Assembly: GCA_024663395.1 (NCBI GenBank)
Contig: JANFAH010000020.1
Span: 248,001-312,000, forward strand
Length of the DNA: 64,000 nt
Direction: 5' to 3'
DNA from: Pisolithus tinctorius
Lineage: Eukaryota; Basidiomycota; Agaricomycetes; Boletales; Pisolithaceae
Both the position numbers and the translations under genes were made by a program. A model generated the notes under the pieces. The model was not told where the DNA came from. It was given only the letters and a program-made list of their open reading frames with translations, and made no database searches. The stretch's first letter is position 1, and every line of letters starts with the position of its first letter. Positions 1 to 11,362 of this stretch are shown piece by piece.

Positions 1-3000
1 GTGGCCCATCTTTATCATGGAGAGTCCTCCATGTGTAATTTTTGATCGGCTACCTATGCAGCCCAATTGCAGCGTAAGCTGCTGATCGAGCGGAAACACT
101 TTCATCTTCGTGACCTTGGCGAAAGCTGGGCTCACAAAGTTTCCAGTGCTTCCAGTGTCGATCATCATGTAGGCTTTACAGCCATTTATGACGGTATCTA
201 CCATTATGCACATGTGCAATTCTGGTGTAATTCACGGGTGGGTTCCCACTTCCTGCTTAGTATGCATTGCATACCGAAAAGCATGCATCAGCGGCTTTGC
301 TATCAGTTGCAAATCCATTGCAGCCATACGTGGGTTATCGCGGATGCGGTGTTCCTCAATGATTATATCTCCATGTGGTGTTTCCACCACCATATCATCG
401 GGGTATATCCTGACTTCGTTGTTATTTGGGTTAGGCCAACTTATGCGATGCTCAGTTGCGCAGAGCTGATCATATAGCTCCCCAGGAATATCATTCCTGG
501 TTGGCACAGTTGTGCGCAAGCGTTGGATATCACACAACGCTTGTATCCGCTGTGTTTCGAGGGACCTGATGCGATTAGCCATCGTATGTATTGCACACTG
601 AATGCGATCGATGTTCATACCATGCCCCTCCATTTGGGCGCGGTTGCAATCTTCCCAGCCCCTATTGTACTCGCAGAACACGAGTTGTGCAGGGAACTGC
701 AGTGCGATGGTGAGCGAGGTATTCTCCTCAGCTACGGCCTCATCAATGTGTTCCCTGCGTCGTTGGCATTCGGGGCAATGCTCGGAGTGAGTAGCTCCAT
801 AAACCGGTGACCAAGTCCAGGTCCCACCTGTGATTTCAGGTCGTTCTGCTTGACGAGGGTCTAGATCCATCTCGTCTTCATTTATTCTGAGTGATGCACT
901 TCTTACTATATCGTCCTCTTCTTGGGAGGAGGTCAGGTGCTCTACTGTCCCGTCTCTATTTATCCACACCATTCCCCATGGTGTTTTGATGACCACTGCA
1001 TCCGGATATATTTGGACATTAGGGGTCATTACACTCTGCAACTGTAGATTGATCATAGCGTTCCCCAAGGGCTCATCCAATGTTAATTGGGGTTGAGCCA
1101 CACGACGCACATCTTCGCGTGCTATCGATATCTCTCGAAGGGCATCCCTTCAATGTCCTTCCATACACCAGAGGCGATATGCTAGTAGGTGAAGGGCTAT
1201 CCTAGTGCGCCACGCACTGATATTTGGTGTCTCCATCGGAGCACGCCTTCCATTCTCCCTACCCCTTTCATATTCCCGTCGTGCATGATTCTCGTTATTT
1301 GCGAGAACCCTGACCAGAGACAGATTACCGTTTAGTAGCCCTTCAGCTACGTGATCCACTCGGTGGCTACACTCGTCACATGTGAACTCGTGTACAGCTC
1401 TGTATAGGTCTGACCAATCCCATCGCTCGGTATCTTGTACTGTGTCAGGAATAGATCTGGTCAATCCATTTTCAGTTTGTGGGGCATCATTACCCGGACT
1501 GTCTTCTCATATCAGAGGGTCATCCTCTTGCATCGAGGCATCGTCCTCGGAGGGCATCTGCCCTTCCTGAACTTCTGCGTGTATTGACATGCAATAGACC
1601 ACCTCTTCCTCAAGAGGTTTGTCTTCGGGATTCATTGCACCAAAATACGCTACTGGCTCATCTTCCTCATCTACCTCCAAGTACGTCTCGAGGGTATCAA
1701 TAAATTTGTTGGGTTCTACTGACTCTGTATTTTTGGGGGCAACCTCTGTAGTTCCCTCATACGCCTGTACCTCCTCATCGTCATCAGGGTTGTCTGGCAC
1801 TTCCTCTACTTTGTCCTCTACGCATGCATGTTCGTGCTCTGCATCCTCTCGGACATCGACTGCATATAGCCATGGCTTTGCCTTTATCCTTGCGAGGAAG
1901 GGGACAACTTGGCGCCATGTGGCCTTCTCTGTTGCAATTGTAGCAGGTGATACATGTTAGAAACTTCTGGGGTTGCTTCCCCCTGTCATATGAGTGATTC
2001 TGCTCTTTCTGACGAGATTGATGGTCTGAGCCATCCCTCTTTATGAATTTATTCCCCTTTGAGGGGGGATTTGTCTTTCGTCGATAAAGGGTGTCCCCTT
2101 TCTTTATGTACTTAAAGTTCTTGGTTGTTGGAGAGTTATGATCGCCCTTCCTCCCGTGTGAGTGCGAATCACTTCATCCTTGGAAGGATTTCCCTCCAGG
2201 GCCGGTGTGGCTCGATCTCATATGCATATTTATCGCTTTTTGTGCTGTTTCCATGCGGCGCGCTTCTTCAAGGATCTCCTCAATTGTCGAGTGTTCAGCG
2301 GAAATTCCACGAGCTTCAAATATACTCTTGATTATCGTATGCAGTAATCTGCGCAAGAACTTCCTCTGGAATGAATAATCATCTGGAGGTTGCACCATTT
2401 GGTGTGCACGACATTTTAGGTCATTGTAGAATGCGAGAGCCCCTTTCTCGTATTCATATCTTGTGCGGTCGAATTGATCAGCCGTGTTCTGTGCAGATGC
2501 TTCATGGATGAATCGTTTGAAGAGTCCACAGATCAGGTCCTCGAAGGACCAGTCCCTAATCTGCCTGTTAGGGGATTCGACCTCCTGGTCATACCATTGG
2601 GAGGCCAGCCCCTCCAAGTATGCGTAGGTGTACAGGACCCTGTCTGCATCGCGGTCTGGGCCTGTCACTTTGAACGTACGGAAGTACTTGAGCAGTTGTC
2701 CTAGCCAGTTGTCAAACTCCTCGAGGTCATCCTGGCCTTTATATTTCCCTGGCTTTGGGACACCCATGGCTTTAACCTCTGGTCCCAATTGTCCTGTGGG
2801 CTGGCCCACTTGTTCCCAGATATGCTGAGCGTACCTGTGTTGCATGTAGTCGATATACCTTGTATTTCCCAGGGTGAATCCCCTTAAATAATTAGGTCGA
2901 TTTCTCTGACCTCCTACAGGGCCTCCCCCATGACCTCCACGACCATAATGATCGTCATCATCTTCGTCATCGGAGGGGAGATCCCCTCCAGGGAAGCCTG

Positions 3001-4180
3001 GATCTCCTCCAGGGAAGCCACCTCCCAGTGGGCCTCCCCTATGATTCCTTCCTTCGGGGGGACTGTCCCTTGGCAGTCCATTCCCTCATCCCAGATAGGG
3101 ACATCCATGCTCTTCACTCCTTTGTGGGGGGTTCCAATCCTCCCTGTCACTATCTCCATCACTGTCAGGGGGTCCTCCATCATCTGGAGGTCCACCTCCG
3201 ACTGCGTTCCTCACTGCAATAGCACGGTCTCATGCCATCTGATGGAGGATGGCTGTTCCTCTTCTAGTTCCATACATATGGCAAATGATGTCTGAGTCTT
3301 GCCTGGACAGATATGCCAGTTGATTTGGCATACTAGGAGCGAGGCCGCTCCTGTTGCCTCTACTTCTGACTGGGGCACTAATGCTTCGCCCTGTTGGTAG
3401 CCTTCCTGGGGTTAAATACCCCTGTGTTGAATGGTGTTCTCGTTCGTTTGTATGGATTTCTCTCGAGGCAGGTCTGTCCTGCAGGGCAGGGGTGGTTACC
3501 TCTTCCCTCTTTGTTGCTGTCCTAGTGTCTGGGCTGCTAGCCCTACTAGTTTGTTCCTCGAGGTTCTCAATTGCGAGCGCTCGTCTGATACGCTCTATCA
3601 TATTGGCGTGATGCTCGCCTGGGTCTATCCCATGGTTATGGAAGCTTTCAGGTCCATACCCATAGTCTCTCCATTGCTGCTGGATATTTTCCAGAAATTC
3701 ATTCATAGCCGCTAAGGCTACCCAAGGATCGAGAGGAACTTCCTCGTCAAGTTCTCTCATTGAAGGCATCTCGCCTTCAATGTACGCTCGACTTAAGGGG
3801 TTCTCGATATCCTGAGGATTGTTCGGGTTTTGCATCACCCATGAGTTCTCTAATTCGGATGGTTGAGGAGTCAATGGACTCATCACTTCGACGAATACCT
3901 CTGCTGGGCTCGCTTCCCTCGTACCTCTCTCGGTACTTTCTTCCATTGTTACTGACACTTGGAACTCTCTGGGCATGGGTGCTTCGTTTTTGGGCCGCAT
4001 AGCGCCCTGTGCTATGATCCTTGAGGTTGGATCCTCTTTTTGTTTCTTTTTCTTATCCTTTCGGACCTCGGGAGGTCCTTTTTCCTTCTGACGATTATTT
4101 TCGTCTGGAGGGGGTTCACCCCCTCCATCGGGCAGTTTAGTCGCCGTTGCTCTTGCGTAAGAGCAGGTTGTGCACGTCAT
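1..4180 (-). pseudogene. Gag-protease polyprotein of element A, broken by six TGA codons and one frameshift
   Basis: Structural polyprotein plus protease of an LTR retrotransposon. The ATG is at 4180-4178. One frame runs from 4180 to about 1870, interrupted only by TGA at 3230-3232, 3086-3088 and 2174-2176. It holds a charged/proline-rich N-terminus, a Gly/Pro/Asp-rich linker, a capsid-like helical domain (about 2845-2180) and a CX2CX4HX4C zinc knuckle at 1904-1945. The frame then shifts by one near 1870 and continues to base 1 with TGA at 1507-1509, 1150-1152 and 232-234. The protease signature M-I-D-T-G-S-T-G-N-F (DTG at 151-159) follows the last TGA. All six stops would be read through if TGA were CGA (Arg). 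The single shift may be a programmed Gag/Pol frameshift or an indel. Confidence 0.8.
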
Positions 4181-4211
4181 TGCAAATACTCGTTAACGCA
4201 CTTCAAAAAAT

Positions 4212-4408
4212 TGTAAGGTTGTAGTGGAATTGCCTCAAGCTCACACGCGCAAAGTGTACCATATGGTATTCACACAGTAAGACATAGAGACAAAAAAGAT
4301 TCCTTCTAAAATTTTCGAGGCAATACTTATATACAAGGAGGCATGTGATACCGAGGTATCACATGCCCATACTAAGTAGCTACTATGTTCGGGGTATAAC
4401 CCCTAACA
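4212..4408 (-). repeat. 5' LTR of element A (about 197 bp)
   Basis: Read on the minus strand it starts TGTTAGGGG and ends TTACA, i.e. TG...CA ends, with a TATA-like TATATAAG near 4325. The outer border at 4408/4409 is set by the start of homology to the NRPS-like gene. The inner border (4212) is inferred because the 3' LTR is outside the window. A 26-bp palindrome occupies 4341-4366. Confidence 0.6.
4341..4366. promoter_or_regulatory. Perfect 12-bp inverted repeat in LTR A
   Basis: GCATGTGATACC, two bases, then GGTATCACATGC. The arms match perfectly and lie just upstream (element sense) of the TATA-like box, in the presumed U3. It could be a dimeric transcription-factor site or a hairpin. 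Function is inferred from position only. Confidence 0.5.
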
Positions 4409-5914
4409 CCCACCATCTAGGTGTAATATGATGACCAGCCAGTTATATGCAGATTCTGAACACTACTGGTACACCCTGTTGTCAGACTTCTGCTTGGTCC
4501 CTCTCACCAAATGTGTTCGTGCACCTTCAGCCTCTGCTTCCATTTGCATCATGAAATCACACAGATTTTGAGCATCTTGGATGAATGAAGTACAAGGATA
4601 TTCAATTGACTCTACTGTATGCTTGGGCTGTGGTTCTGTCACAGCATGCCAGAACTGAGGATGTCCTTGTTGCTGAAGGCATGTCATCTAACATCTTCAA
4701 GATTTACCACTAAAGAACAATGTTACTAGTACTGCCAGGGATCATTCTCATCCCTTGACAGGTTTGGTTCTCCTTGACTCTCTATCCTCAAGAGCAGTTG
4801 TCCATGCCATTTTCTCAAGATACCATTCATGCTTTGGCCACCTGGGAGGTTGCCAAGAGCATGATAAATGAGGGAATCCACTCTGTTGCAGAGATTCTAG
4901 AGGAGCCTGCATTCTTGCTATTTTCCTTAGCTCAGTGATTGCATTTCCACTCATATGACATGCCACTGCACCTAACACTCTTGTACACCTGATTGTGCTT
5001 GTTCGCCTTCATGTTGAGGTTTGATCCTGGTGTTTCTGACATGCAAGATATGCAGTGTATGCTTGACCACCTCATTCTTGCATTTGAACAATTTCTCACT
5101 AACCCCTCATTATCTGGTGTGGAAGTCAATATGATGACTGTGAATGAGCATGTGTTCATGCAGGAACCCTCTCTGTTGTCAAAATCAACAGTTTAGTGGA
5201 ACTGGAGAACCCTGTGTGTTACTCTTATGTTTATGATCTGCTGGCCTGTCATGCCCTTGCCCATCCAGACAACATTGCCATTGAATGTGATGGAAGAGTG
5301 GTATATACTTCCAACCAATTTGTGTAGTACTTGAAAGATGCTTTATCTGTTTGTCCTGATGATTTTGTACTTCTTTTCTTGCTGCAGTTTCTGATGGCCA
5401 TTGTTCTCCTCTAAGTGATCCCAAAAGTCGGTGCAGTATATCTTGCTGTCAATATTGAAACTGCTACCATACTCTTCCACCAGACAGTTGATATGAGCTA
5501 GTCCTCATTATTCCTGGTGGTTACATTGCTGGAGGAGAAATTGCATGGGATGAGCTGGGGACAGATTATTGTTTTGATAGACACCATGACAGAGAAATGG
5601 TGTCACTTAGACAGCACATGGCAGCCTGACCTCTTCCCCATAGGAAATCCAAAAAACACTCTGGCATACCTAAGTTTTACAAGTGGATTGACTGGTGGCC
5701 CCCAAAAATACTTGACATTGCATTTGAGTTTGGTGTGCTAGATTGGTGAAGCTGCACTGCTTTTGGTTGTACAATGGAAACATGGTGGCTCATGGTAGGA
5801 TGATATTCATCTCTATCATTGTTGGCAATCAGTTGATATGCTATACAGGTGCATGAATTATATGTACTGGGATGGTTCTATCCAGGAAATCTTCCTCACA
5901 CATTACATGGCAGC
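4409..5914 (+). pseudogene. Decayed copy of NRPS-like adenylation gene
   Basis: Collinear with 56,935-58,470 of this window: the same start region, condensation-domain tail and adenylation (A) domain up to the segment after the A3 motif. Differences are mostly CG in the right copy against TG or CA here, plus small deletions (for example about 20 nt missing near 5310). It has stops in every frame. Element A truncates it on the left and chromovirus B1 on the right (5915). The A3-like Ser/Gly/Thr-rich motif is still recognisable near 5675-5700 but altered. It cannot encode a functional protein. Confidence 0.85.
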
Positions 5915-6649
5915 TGTCAAGTCCAGGCCTACTCTGACCAACTCTGACACTAGACAAGCTCTGGAGAAGAGTTTGGAAGCAAGTCCAACACAAGGAAGCA
6001 GAACTCCAACTGGTGGAGTGTTGGCAGGAACGAAGTCTGCCAAGACAAAGGTGGAGCAGAGTGAGGGCATCAGGTTTAGCTCATGCACTACCCCCTTGCA
6101 CAATCTCAGCCCTCGTATTTCAGAGGGAGAGTACAGATGGACAGTCAGAGGTAACTCTGACAGACAGAGGTCAGAGACAGAGGGAGTAGGAACTAAGTTG
6201 ATATTCATACTGAGGAATGGTGGAGTATGATACATGCTTTTATACTACTATGGAGGTACAGTAACCAGAATTGGAACTGACATACAGAGACCCAGAAATT
6301 TTCAAGTAAAAACTTCCTAGATGATGAATGAAGGGTAGACAGAGGACATATGAATGGGTAACATAGAACATCCAGAAAAGGAAATAGTCCAGGTGCTGGA
6401 CCATGCAGTGTGTGCACTGTGGAGTACCTGACTGCATGCTGTCAGGGAGAAGTCTGAAGGTAGTCACATGACCCCTCAGAGAATGGTCCACTTGGTCTGG
6501 TAGGAGAGCAACACAAGTCTGACAGCAGTCAGAGCAGAGATGGTTCGTAATTGACAGAAGTTGGGCAGAGTTGGTGTGGAGTGAGTGAATGACTGGCAGA
6601 AGAGGATGTGGAGTGAGTAAGGACCTAGAGTGAATGCATGGTTATGACA
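5915..6649 (-). repeat. 3' LTR of chromovirus B1 (735 bp)
   Basis: On the minus strand it runs TGTCATAACC...ACTTGACA. The same 735 bp occurs in plus orientation at 51750-52484 (B2), and a truncated copy lies at 13339-13747. A purine-rich tract (minus strand of about 6650-6664, AAGGAGGGAGTAC) sits immediately before it, as expected for the polypurine tract that primes plus-strand DNA synthesis. Confidence 0.85.
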
Positions 6650-6842
6650 GTACTCCCTCCTTAGGGCCTGAACCCCTGAAGGCTGCATGTACAGAATGAG
6701 ATCAACATGAGTTGATCATTTGAAATTATTTTGATGCCTCAAGGATAATGGCTTTAGCCACAGTGGAGCTCCATCGGAGTTCGAAGTACTGCTTAAAAAT
6801 GCATGTTAGAGTACTGAACCTTCGTCCTTCCCTTCCATCATC

Positions 6843-8088
6843 ATGTCCTTCCAGCATGAGAACACAACCCCCCAACCAACCCCAGGCCACTCCTGTGACT
6901 ATTCCCAAGTCACAGACGATGCATTGGTTGTCCTCACCAATGACTCAACTGACACCGAGCATGAGGAAAATGTGGAGAAGACCCATCAGAGGGAGGAGTC
7001 AGAGCAGAGAGAGAGGGAGTGCAAGGCAGAGTGCAAGGCCAAATGAGAGGAGGCATGACTGGAGGTGGAGTGGAGGCAGAGAGAAGAGGAGGAAGTGCAG
7101 AGGAAGAAGGTGGCAGAGGAAGAGGCTGAGAGGCAGAGACAGAAAGTGGCGGTGGAGGAGGCCAAGAGGCAGAGGCAGAGGGCCTCTCAGGAGCAGGCTC
7201 AGGCCAGGCGGGATGAGGCTGTGCAAAAGTGAGTGACAAAGCACTGCAAGTCAGGCAGAGCTGACTTGTATTTTACCTTACCCTACTTTCATTTCAGGTT
7301 AAGCAGCACGGTGTACAACATCAACACTGCCCAGAGGGTCCCTGGGACCTCTGTGGTGGTCACTGCAACCAGAAGGCCACCTTGCACTTTCTGCATAGCA
7401 AGTCTGGTGGCAGGTCAGTGTGAGCCAGGGCAGGGCAAGACCAGGGCCTGCATGCCCTGTCACAACAAGAAAAAGATGTGCAGCTGGACATGGGAAGAGG
7501 TGGCAGTGGGGCCTTCACAAAAGAGGGCAGGATGGGAAGCTCCTGAGGGGAGAAGAAGAAGAGGGTGCAAGGGAAGGGAAAGGAGAGAGTGATGGAGACA
7601 AGGAGGCAGATGATGAGCAGGAGGCAGGCAGAGAGGATGAGGAGGAGCCAGCAACACCACATGAGGGACCCTTAGGAATGGGGGTCTCTTCCTGGTGGGT
7701 GGAGCGGGAGTGGGAGTGGCAGTTGCAGGCTGTGGAGAGGTATGTGGTGGCACATGAGAAGGCTGTGACTGCCTTCGAGAGGATGGCAAGGGCAGCAGAG
7801 CAGATGGCAGAGGCCGTGGAGTGGACAGCCAACAAGTGGGGGCTGTACTGTGAGTGGGTGGAATGGGTGGAGATGAGGAGGAGGGAGGATGTGCGAGAGG
7901 CCAGGATGGCTGAGCTTGAGCACACAGGTGGAGGATGGAAGAGGCCTCAATCAGAGGCAGTGGAGGACAAGAACGAGGAAGTGGATGAAGGTGTGGAGGG
8001 GGTTAACGAGGAAGAGGAAGAAGTTGGAGGAGAGAAGGAAGGCAGAGAAGAACAGGAGGGTGGTGGAGAACAAGTGATGGAAGAGTAG
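6843..8088 (+). pseudogene. Antisense accessory gene of B1: zinc-cluster-like protein
   Basis: Lies antisense to gag-pol, between integrase and 3' LTR. Proposed start ATG at 6843 (the same place as in B2). Exon 1 encodes an acidic N-terminus and a long Glu/Arg/Gln-rich probable coiled coil; it carries two TGA codons near 7045-7056. An intron at 7229-7297 (GTGAGT...TTTCAG) leads to exon 2 with six cysteines at 7383-7481 spaced CX2CX8CX9CX2CX6C, followed by a basic KKK stretch, a Trp-rich segment and a very acidic C-terminus ending at 8088. A one-base frame change near 7530 is needed to stay in frame. The spacing resembles, but is looser than, the fungal Zn(II)2Cys6 binuclear cluster, so a DNA-binding or regulatory role is an inference. 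The B2 copy has the same layout. Confidence 0.6.
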
Positions 8089-8295
8089 AGTTGTTTTGTT
8101 TTGTTTTTCTTTTCTTTTCTTTTTTTCTTTTTTTGTCTTTAGTTTGTACATTTTTTGCACCACCACAAAATAGACTTGTGACCTTGCTTGTGATTCTGAG
8201 AAGTGAAATGGATAAGCAGAGAAAATTCTAAGTACTTAAGGTAGTTCGGTAAGAGGTTGAGTTGGCCTGTGGAGGAGGATTATGTAGGTGGAGTA

Positions 8296-10002
8296 TTATG
8301 GTGGAGGTTGGTACAGGCCAGGTTTGTGTGGATAGTGTTCATGGAAAGCAGATACTATGTCAGAGGCATGACCCAGCTCAGTTGCAAGCAACCAAGAGGT
8401 TTCCTTGTTGGTGTTCTCATAACCAGCCCAGCAGACTAGATACAAGAGTTGACAGTGGCAGCAACAGCAGTCCACCTTAGAGTCAAGTATCTCCAATATC
8501 TCATACTCAAGGTCACCATCAACATCCACTAGCAGAGGCAGAGGTTGTTGATGGTTTGGGAAAGGGTTAGCCACTGCAGCTTCCAGTTGTGAGACATGGA
8601 AGACCAGATGTACTGAGCACATAGAGTCAGGGAGCTTAAGGGTGATGGAGTGCATACCTGGCCTGGCCAAGATAGTGAATGGACCTAAGTACTTCTTGGA
8701 GAGTTTTTCTGAAGGACGAGTGGAGCAGAAGTACTTGGCTTTGACATAGACCTGTTCTCCAACCTTAAACTCAGGCAGAGGTATGTGCTTGGCATCCACT
8801 GGACCCTGGTAGTGCTGCTGAGTGGTGGACATTTCAGAGCAGAGGAAGTCATGAAGGGCAGAGAGCTCGATGACATAGTTGTGAGCCCTTGGAGAGGTGA
8901 AGTCTTGGTTGGGGACCACAGACAGGTTTGGATGGCATCCTTTGTTAGCAAAAAAGGGAGAAACTCCAGTAGTTGCACTTGGTGCATTGTTGAAAGTGAA
9001 CTCTGCTAGAGGTAACAGCTCAGCCCAGTTGTCTTGTTGGTAGTTACAGTAGACACGAAGGTACTGCTTGAGGGTCTGGTTTGTTTGCTCAGTCTGGCCA
9101 TCACCTTCTGGGAGGTAACCCAAAGTGAAGTGAAGACACATATCAAGGGCCTTTCCTAGAGAGCAGAAGAAGTGCAAGATGAACTCAGGACCTCTGTCAG
9201 AGGTGACATTAGCTGGAACTCTGTGCTTTGAGAAGACATGGGTTAGGAAGAGCTTAGCAAGTTTGGCAGAGGTGACAGAGTTGTGGGTGGGGATGAACAC
9301 CACTTGTTTTGAGAGGCAGTCCACTACCACAAGGATGGTGGAGTAGCCATTGGAGTTGGGGAGGTGTTTGATGAAGTCCATGGAGATGGAGTTCCAAGGT
9401 CTCTCTGGGATGGGGAGTTGCTTCAGTAGACCATAGGGGCGGTGGCACAGAGTTTTGCTCTGTCCACAGGCAGTGCAAGACCTGATGTATTCTTTCACAT
9501 TGGAATGGAGGTTAGGCCACATGTAGTCCCTGCAGATAAGTTCTAGGGTTTGGTTTTGCCTGAAATGGCCTGCTAGAGGATGATCATGCTTAAACCGAAG
9601 CACTTGGAGGCAGAGATCATCAATGTCAGGGACAAAGATGCAACCATCAAGGTGGAGTAGACCATTGGAGTCCAGGGACCACTGAGGCTTAGTCAGAGTT
9701 GGAAGATGGCTGGCAGAGACAGGATTGGATGGTAGGGTGGAGATGATGTCGGAGTGCAAGCACTCAACATCAAAGACCATGGCAGCACAGAGTACAGGTG
9801 CCATGAGGGTGGTGGTATGGAGGGACGATGTGAGTTGCTCCTGTGTAAACATAGGGCAGAGATTGTGAGGATTTACCTGTGTGTAGTCCCTATCCCCCCC
9901 TTTTGGGTAGACATCCCAGCATTGCATAAGTGCGTTGGGTTTTGCTCCCAGGTGGCCAGGTTGGAAGCAGATGGAAAGGTTGAACTGGGAAAGGTACTCC
10001 AA
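8296..10002 (-). CDS. Integrase with C-terminal chromodomain (pol fragment, B1)
   Basis: Catalyses insertion of element cDNA into the chromosome. The 568-codon open stretch starts in the RNase H/integrase spacer. It contains the H...H...CXXC zinc-binding region (around HDHPLAGHF ... CTACGQ), the catalytic core with D (MDFIKHLPNS), D (TSDRGPEFI) and a downstream E in the DGQTEQTNQ segment, and a C-terminal chromodomain (aromatic cage region YEIL...CWAGYE...SWLL). Several Arg positions of B2 are Cys or His here, consistent with CpG decay. It was part of a larger polyprotein: the TGA at 10015 separates it from RNase H in the same reading. The product would not stand alone. Confidence 0.85.
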   Translation of the reverse strand: MEYLSQFNLSICFQPGHLGAKPNALMQCWDVYPKGGDRDYTQVNPHNLCPMFTQEQLTSSLHTTTLMAPVLCAAMVFDVECLHSDIISTLPSNPVSASHLPTLTKPQWSLDSNGLLHLDGCIFVPDIDDLCLQVLRFKHDHPLAGHFRQNQTLELICRDYMWPNLHSNVKEYIRSCTACGQSKTLCHRPYGLLKQLPIPERPWNSISMDFIKHLPNSNGYSTILVVVDCLSKQVVFIPTHNSVTSAKLAKLFLTHVFSKHRVPANVTSDRGPEFILHFFCSLGKALDMCLHFTLGYLPEGDGQTEQTNQTLKQYLRVYCNYQQDNWAELLPLAEFTFNNAPSATTGVSPFFANKGCHPNLSVVPNQDFTSPRAHNYVIELSALHDFLCSEMSTTQQHYQGPVDAKHIPLPEFKVGEQVYVKAKYFCSTRPSEKLSKKYLGPFTILARPGMHSITLKLPDSMCSVHLVFHVSQLEAAVANPFPNHQQPLPLLVDVDGDLEYEILEILDSKVDCCCCHCQLLYLVCWAGYENTNKETSWLLATELGHASDIVSAFHEHYPHKPGLYQPPP

Positions 10003-10014
10003 CCAGCAGGCCTG

Positions 10015-10743
10015 TCAATGACTGAGAACCTTAGAGGTGGAAAAATACTCAAGGTTTTTGTGGTCTGTCACCATGTCAACAGGTAAGGCAGAACCTTCTA
10101 GGTAATGCTGCCAATGGCAGAAAGCCTCAAAGATAGCCAACAGCTCCTTGTCATGGGTATCATAGTTGAGTTCTGGCATGGTCATGGTGCAGGAGTAGAA
10201 TGTGACTGGGCAGAGTTCACCATCAGAGCAGGTGATTGACAAAATACCAGCAATGGCATAGTTGGAGGCATTGGTTTCCACTGTAAGCAGAGCATCAGGG
10301 ACCCAGTGTGTGAGGACAGGAGTGGAGCTGAAGGCATCCTTCAGGTGGAGGAAGGTGGAGTGACACTCCTTGGAAAAGTTCCAAGGAGCACCCTTTTGCA
10401 TGAGGTGAGTGAGTGGAATGATGATGTCAGAGTAGTTATTAATGAATTGTTGATAGAAATTTGCAAAGCCAAGGAAAGACTGGATGTCTTGCACCTTCCA
10501 CAGTTCAGGCCAGTCACAGACTGCCTGAACCTTCTCAGCAGACATGGTGAGGCCAGAGGGAGAAAGGACATAACTGAGGTACTCAATGGAGTTGGAGTGA
10601 AACTCACACTTCTCCAGCTTGGCATAAAGACCATGCTTTTGAAGGCAGCAGAGTACCTCTTTTACATGTTTGCAATGTGACTCCATGTCCTGTGAATAGA
10701 TTAGGATGTCATCGAGGTATACCATGATGCAGACATTGAGCAT
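10015..10743 (-). pseudogene. Reverse transcriptase palm/thumb and RNase H (B1 pol)
   Basis: Starts just before the RT catalytic motif Y-L-D-D (VYLDDILIYS), continues through the thumb (SFLGFANFYQQFI) into an RNase H domain (TVETNASNYAIAGILS; the first catalytic Asp of the usual D-A-S is changed to N in ETNAS), and ends at the TGA at 10015 after STSKVLSH. B2 has TGA at the same codon, where CGA is expected. It continues in the same polyprotein as the integrase and the upstream RT segment. Confidence 0.85.
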
Positions 10744-11335
10744 GTCTGCAAAGATGCTATTGACAAATCACTGGAAAGCTGCAGGCACATTAGTCAGACT
10801 GAATGGCATTACCTGCCACTCATAAGAACCATAACGAGTGTGGAAAGCTGTTTTCCATTCATCTCTGTCTGCTATGTGGACTAGATGATAGGCATGGCAG
10901 AGGTCGATCTTGGTGTAGACTTTAGTGTGGCTTGGAGAGTTGAGTAGGTCGGAGATGAGTGGCAGTGGATAGTGATCTTTTTTTGTGATTTTGTTGAGTC
11001 CTTGATAGTCTACAGAGGTGGAGTGAACTGTCCTTCTTCTTTATGAAGAGGACAGGGGCACCATGAGCAGAGGTGGACTGCTTGATGAAACTGTAGCCAA
11101 GATGCTCATCAATAAAGGTGCAGAGAGCTTCAAGCTCTGGTGGAGAAAGAGAGTAAATCATGCCAATGGGTGGAGAGGCTCCTTCCTTGAGGTTGATCTT
11201 GAGATTGAATGAGTGATGTGGCAGAAGTTCAGCAGCCTTGTCTTTACTAAAGACATCAGCAAACTCATGATACTCAGGAGGGACCAAGGAGAGGTCAGGA
11301 GGTGGAGAAGAAGTGGAGGATGCATGAAGCTTCAC
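10744..11335 (-). pseudogene. Reverse transcriptase fingers/palm N-part (B1 pol)
   Basis: Encodes the Pol linker (VPPEYHEFADVFS...AAELLPHH), then the RT start with the [15 protein letters not shown] motif. After the Leu-Cys codons near 11030 two bases are missing, and the frame resumes at DYQGLN. The rest reads the usual IYTKIDL-like segment, T-A-F and Q-V-M-P-F in the second frame, then a TGA near 10768 replaces the Trp of F-Q-W-F-V. The gene is therefore dead by at least one frameshift and one stop. Confidence 0.75.
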
Positions 11336-11362
11336 ATCATCAGCAGAGAGCTGTAAGCAGAA

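Larger units (their letters stand above)
1..4408 (-). mobile_element. Gypsy-type LTR retrotransposon A, 5' part only
   Basis: Minus-strand element entering from the left edge. It shows one LTR (4212-4408), a long Gag region and the start of an aspartic protease; RT, RNase H and integrase would lie outside the window. The insertion point is visible: sequence from 4409 aligns to the upstream end of the NRPS-like gene at about 56,935, so A inserted into that duplicated gene copy. Assigned to Ty3/Gypsy from Gag-zinc knuckle-protease order; without RT this is not certain. Confidence 0.8.

Noticed and set aside
2914..3195. 93-codon Met/Glu-rich minus frame in element A
   Set aside because: Another frame at the same place continues the Gag reading (Gly/Pro/Asp-rich linker) between the two main Gag parts; this one is its shadow.
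1..4180. Genetic-code reassignment or programmed TGA readthrough
   Set aside because: Host genes (transporter, kinase-like) contain no internal TGA, paralogous elements have CGA at matching codons, and stops lie at unrelated places in the polyproteins.
6934..7950. Ser/Pro/Leu/His-rich minus-strand frames opposite the B1 accessory gene
   Set aside because: Mirror of the Glu/Arg-rich coding strand; the six-Cys pattern, intron and B1/B2 conservation all belong to the plus strand.
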